A DNA stretch of 64,000 bases, taken from positions 39,049-103,048 of the forward strand of contig NZ_JASHJI010000023.1 of NCBI RefSeq assembly GCF_030733265.1, written 5' to 3'. Each line of letters opens with the position of its first letter. Position 1 is the stretch's first letter. Below are positions 62,768 through 64,000 of the stretch, one piece after another. Below the pieces are notes generated by a model, which did no database searches, was not told where the DNA came from, and saw only the letters and a list, made by a program, of their open reading frames with translations. The position numbers were made by a program, and so were the translations under genes. This DNA comes from Roseibium sp. MMSF_3412 (GTDB lineage: Bacteria > Pseudomonadota > Alphaproteobacteria > Rhizobiales > Stappiaceae).

Positions 62768-63286
62768 ATGTCACAGGTTTTCAAAATGATCTTTCCTGAG
62801 AAGCTTCTTGAAGAAATCAGACTGCAAGGCCGCTATCGTGAAAATGCTCCTGTGAGCCGCGAAACGATCACTGAAATAAAAGACAAGTTTCCGGGAATAT
62901 CAAAGCAGTTCATCGCCTTTCTTGAAAGGTTCGGCATTGATGAAGAACCGGGTTTTCGGGACTATGAATTGCCTTGCCTTCTCACTGAGCAATTGTCTGC
63001 AGCTGGTTACTATCCATATGATGAAACAACGGTTTTTGATTTCGAGGACAATCCGAAGGGGTGGTCTTACCCTCCCGAAACGGTAGTCGTCTTTGCTCAC
63101 TCTGGCGCGAGTTGGTTTTACTGTTTTCTGGGCGACGGATCCGACGATGTCTACACGTTTGATTATGCAGGTAACATCTTTGTTTCAAACGATGAGGATT
63201 TTTTTACCCACCTGCTCGGGTCTATCGATACCAGTTCTGAGGACACTGACGAAGGTTCGGGAGACGAGCTCGAACAGCAACACTAG
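62768..63286 (+). CDS. SMI1/KNR4-family protein (possible immunity protein)
   Basis: A 172-residue acidic protein. The pattern EIKDKFPGISKQFIAFLERFGI, DEEPGFRDYEL, PPETVVVFAHSGASWFYCFLGDGSDDVYTFDYAGNIFVSNDEDFFTHLLGSI matches the SMI1/KNR4 (SUKH) fold, common among immunity proteins of polymorphic toxin systems. ATG 62768 or the in-frame ATG at 62786 (after a CAGG) are possible starts; a TTG at 62738 also. Local GC is clearly lower than in neighbouring genes, a sign of transfer. No toxin gene is visible in the window. Confidence 0.75.
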   Translation: MSQVFKMIFPEKLLEEIRLQGRYRENAPVSRETITEIKDKFPGISKQFIAFLERFGIDEEPGFRDYELPCLLTEQLSAAGYYPYDETTVFDFEDNPKGWSYPPETVVVFAHSGASWFYCFLGDGSDDVYTFDYAGNIFVSNDEDFFTHLLGSIDTSSEDTDEGSGDELEQQH

Positions 63287-63413
63287 ACCAGCTGTTCCAA
63301 CGATGACTTGAATTTAAGTCTGTGAAGCGCAATATGTGCGCCTTGGTTTGGTGAAGCCAAATTGCAGATCAACCGAATGAAATCGGGCGGCGAAAAGGAC
63401 TGGAGACCAGATA

Positions 63414-64000
63414 ATGACCGACGAGACCAACGGCGGCACGCCGAAAAAGACCGCGTCAAGAACGCGGGCAGCGCGCAAACCGGCGGCAACGAAAGCTGCG
63501 GCATCCAAAACAGCTCCAAAGAACACTGCGTCCAAACCGGCAGCACCCAAGGCCGCGCCAAAGAGCACAGCTTCAAAACCCGCGGCAGCCAAGGCGGCGC
63601 CAAAGCGTGCAGCGGCGAAACCGACCGCGTCCAAGGCCGCACCAAAGAACACATCGACAAAACCTGCCACGGCCAAGGCCGCTCCCAAAAGCGCAGCTGC
63701 AAAACCGGCAGCAGCCAAAGCGGCCCCGAAGCGTGCAGTGGCGAAACCGGCTGCGGCCAAGGCCGCGCCAAAAAGTGTTGCGGCGAAACCGGCAGCTACC
63801 AAGGCCGCGCCGAAGAGCGCGGCGGCGAAACCTGCGGCAGCCAAGGCGGCCCCGAAGCGTGCAGCGGCGAAACCGGCAGTTGCCAAGGCCGCGCCGAAGA
63901 GCGCAGCGGCGAAACCGACAGCTACCAAGGCCGCGCCGAAGAGTGCAGCGGCGAAACCGACAGCTACCAAGGCCGCGCCGAAGAGTGCAGCGGCGAAACC
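63414..64000 (+). CDS. Histone H1-like Ala/Lys/Pro repeat protein (cut by window edge)
   Basis: The open frame begins MTDETNGGTPKKTASRTRAARKPAATKAA after GGAGA and runs off the right edge (195 codons visible). From residue 41 on it is a tandem array of 14-residue units with consensus KPAAAKAAPKSAAA (variants KPTATKAAPKSAAA, KPAVAKAAPKSAAA, KPAAAKAAPKRAAA). Such proteins (histone H1-like, AlgP/HU-tail-like) are disordered, positively charged and bind DNA or RNA. The C-terminus is not visible. The minus strand is also open across the repeat but that is a shadow of its composition. Confidence 0.85.
   Translation, partial: MTDETNGGTPKKTASRTRAARKPAATKAAASKTAPKNTASKPAAPKAAPKSTASKPAAAKAAPKRAAAKPTASKAAPKNTSTKPATAKAAPKSAAAKPAAAKAAPKRAVAKPAAAKAAPKSVAAKPAATKAAPKSAAAKPAAAKAAPKRAAAKPAVAKAAPKSAAAKPTATKAAPKSAAAKPTATKAAPKSAAAK
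63534..63995 (+). repeat. 42-bp tandem repeat array coding for 14-residue units
   Basis: Eleven consecutive 42-bp units lie in the H1-like gene. The last two complete units are identical apart from their boundary, both reading KPTATKAAPKSAAA with the same codons. Earlier units differ by several substitutions, so the 3' end has been most recently duplicated. The array continues outside the window. Confidence 0.85.

Noticed and set aside
63314..63970. Minus-strand 218-codon Ala/Gly/Phe-rich ORF
   Set aside because: It is the reverse reading of the H1-like Lys/Ala/Pro repeat, whose plus-strand frame has a good ribosome-binding site.

Overview
The window is a chromosomal segment of about 60% GC that reads as Alphaproteobacteria, most likely order Hyphomicrobiales (Rhizobiales), near Stappiaceae (Roseibium/Labrenzia/Stappia). 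This is inferred from gene families and gene order: purL next to a BolA gene, purC next to a DUF1476 (ATP-synthase zeta subunit) gene, rpe next to a DUF2259 gene, DUF2336 and DUF1127-like genes, and an ArsR-methyltransferase fusion in front of metF-metH. No tRNA, rRNA, CRISPR array or intact insertion sequence was recognised.

Layout. 0-19 kb holds purine biosynthesis on the minus strand: purB, then purC, purS, a 35-residue membrane ORF, purQ and purL, followed by a bolA-type gene cut by the left edge. The usually contiguous purSQL block is split by about 8.6 kb. That insert carries a methyltransferase, a peroxiredoxin-like protein with a divergent AraC regulator, and a GntR/FCD regulator followed by a tripartite tricarboxylate transporter (TctC-TctB-TctA) and an MmgE/PrpD protein. 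14-28 kb is mixed housekeeping and transport: DUF1476, an SMR-like protein, an HpcH/HpaI aldolase, hydrolases, Nudix, MFS and APC transporters, an FkbM methyltransferase, rpe, DUF2259, a BASS transporter, an amino-acid oxidase and PepSY. 28-39 kb has an Lrp regulator divergent from a 1172-residue indolepyruvate-ferredoxin-oxidoreductase-type enzyme, a DUF1127-like protein, DUF2336, a large MscS channel and two glycosyltransferases. 40-46 kb is a methionine-cycle cluster (ArsR-methyltransferase, metF, metH) behind a perfect 22-bp palindrome. 46-57 kb carries LysE and MAPEG proteins, an ArsR regulator divergent from a NIPSNAP/ABM/EamA/cupin set, a winged-helix/hydrolase fusion, and an OmpR-type two-component system divergent from an eight-EF-hand secreted protein. 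57-61 kb is a redox/monooxygenase cluster with a divergent LysR regulator. 61-64 kb has an ornithine decarboxylase behind a long structured leader, an apparent acetyltransferase remnant, a lower-GC SMI1/KNR4 gene and a histone-H1-like repeat protein cut by the right edge.

The most interesting signals are regulatory or small: paired near-identical boxes before the GntR gene and the transporter; the palindrome overlapping a promoter before the methionine genes; the ornithine decarboxylase leader; the purC terminator that carries the ribosome-binding site of the next gene; two GCACnnnGTGC boxes in a gene-free stretch after metH; and the truncated acetyltransferase next to a possible immunity-type gene. 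No wholly new multi-gene system can be claimed from sequence alone.
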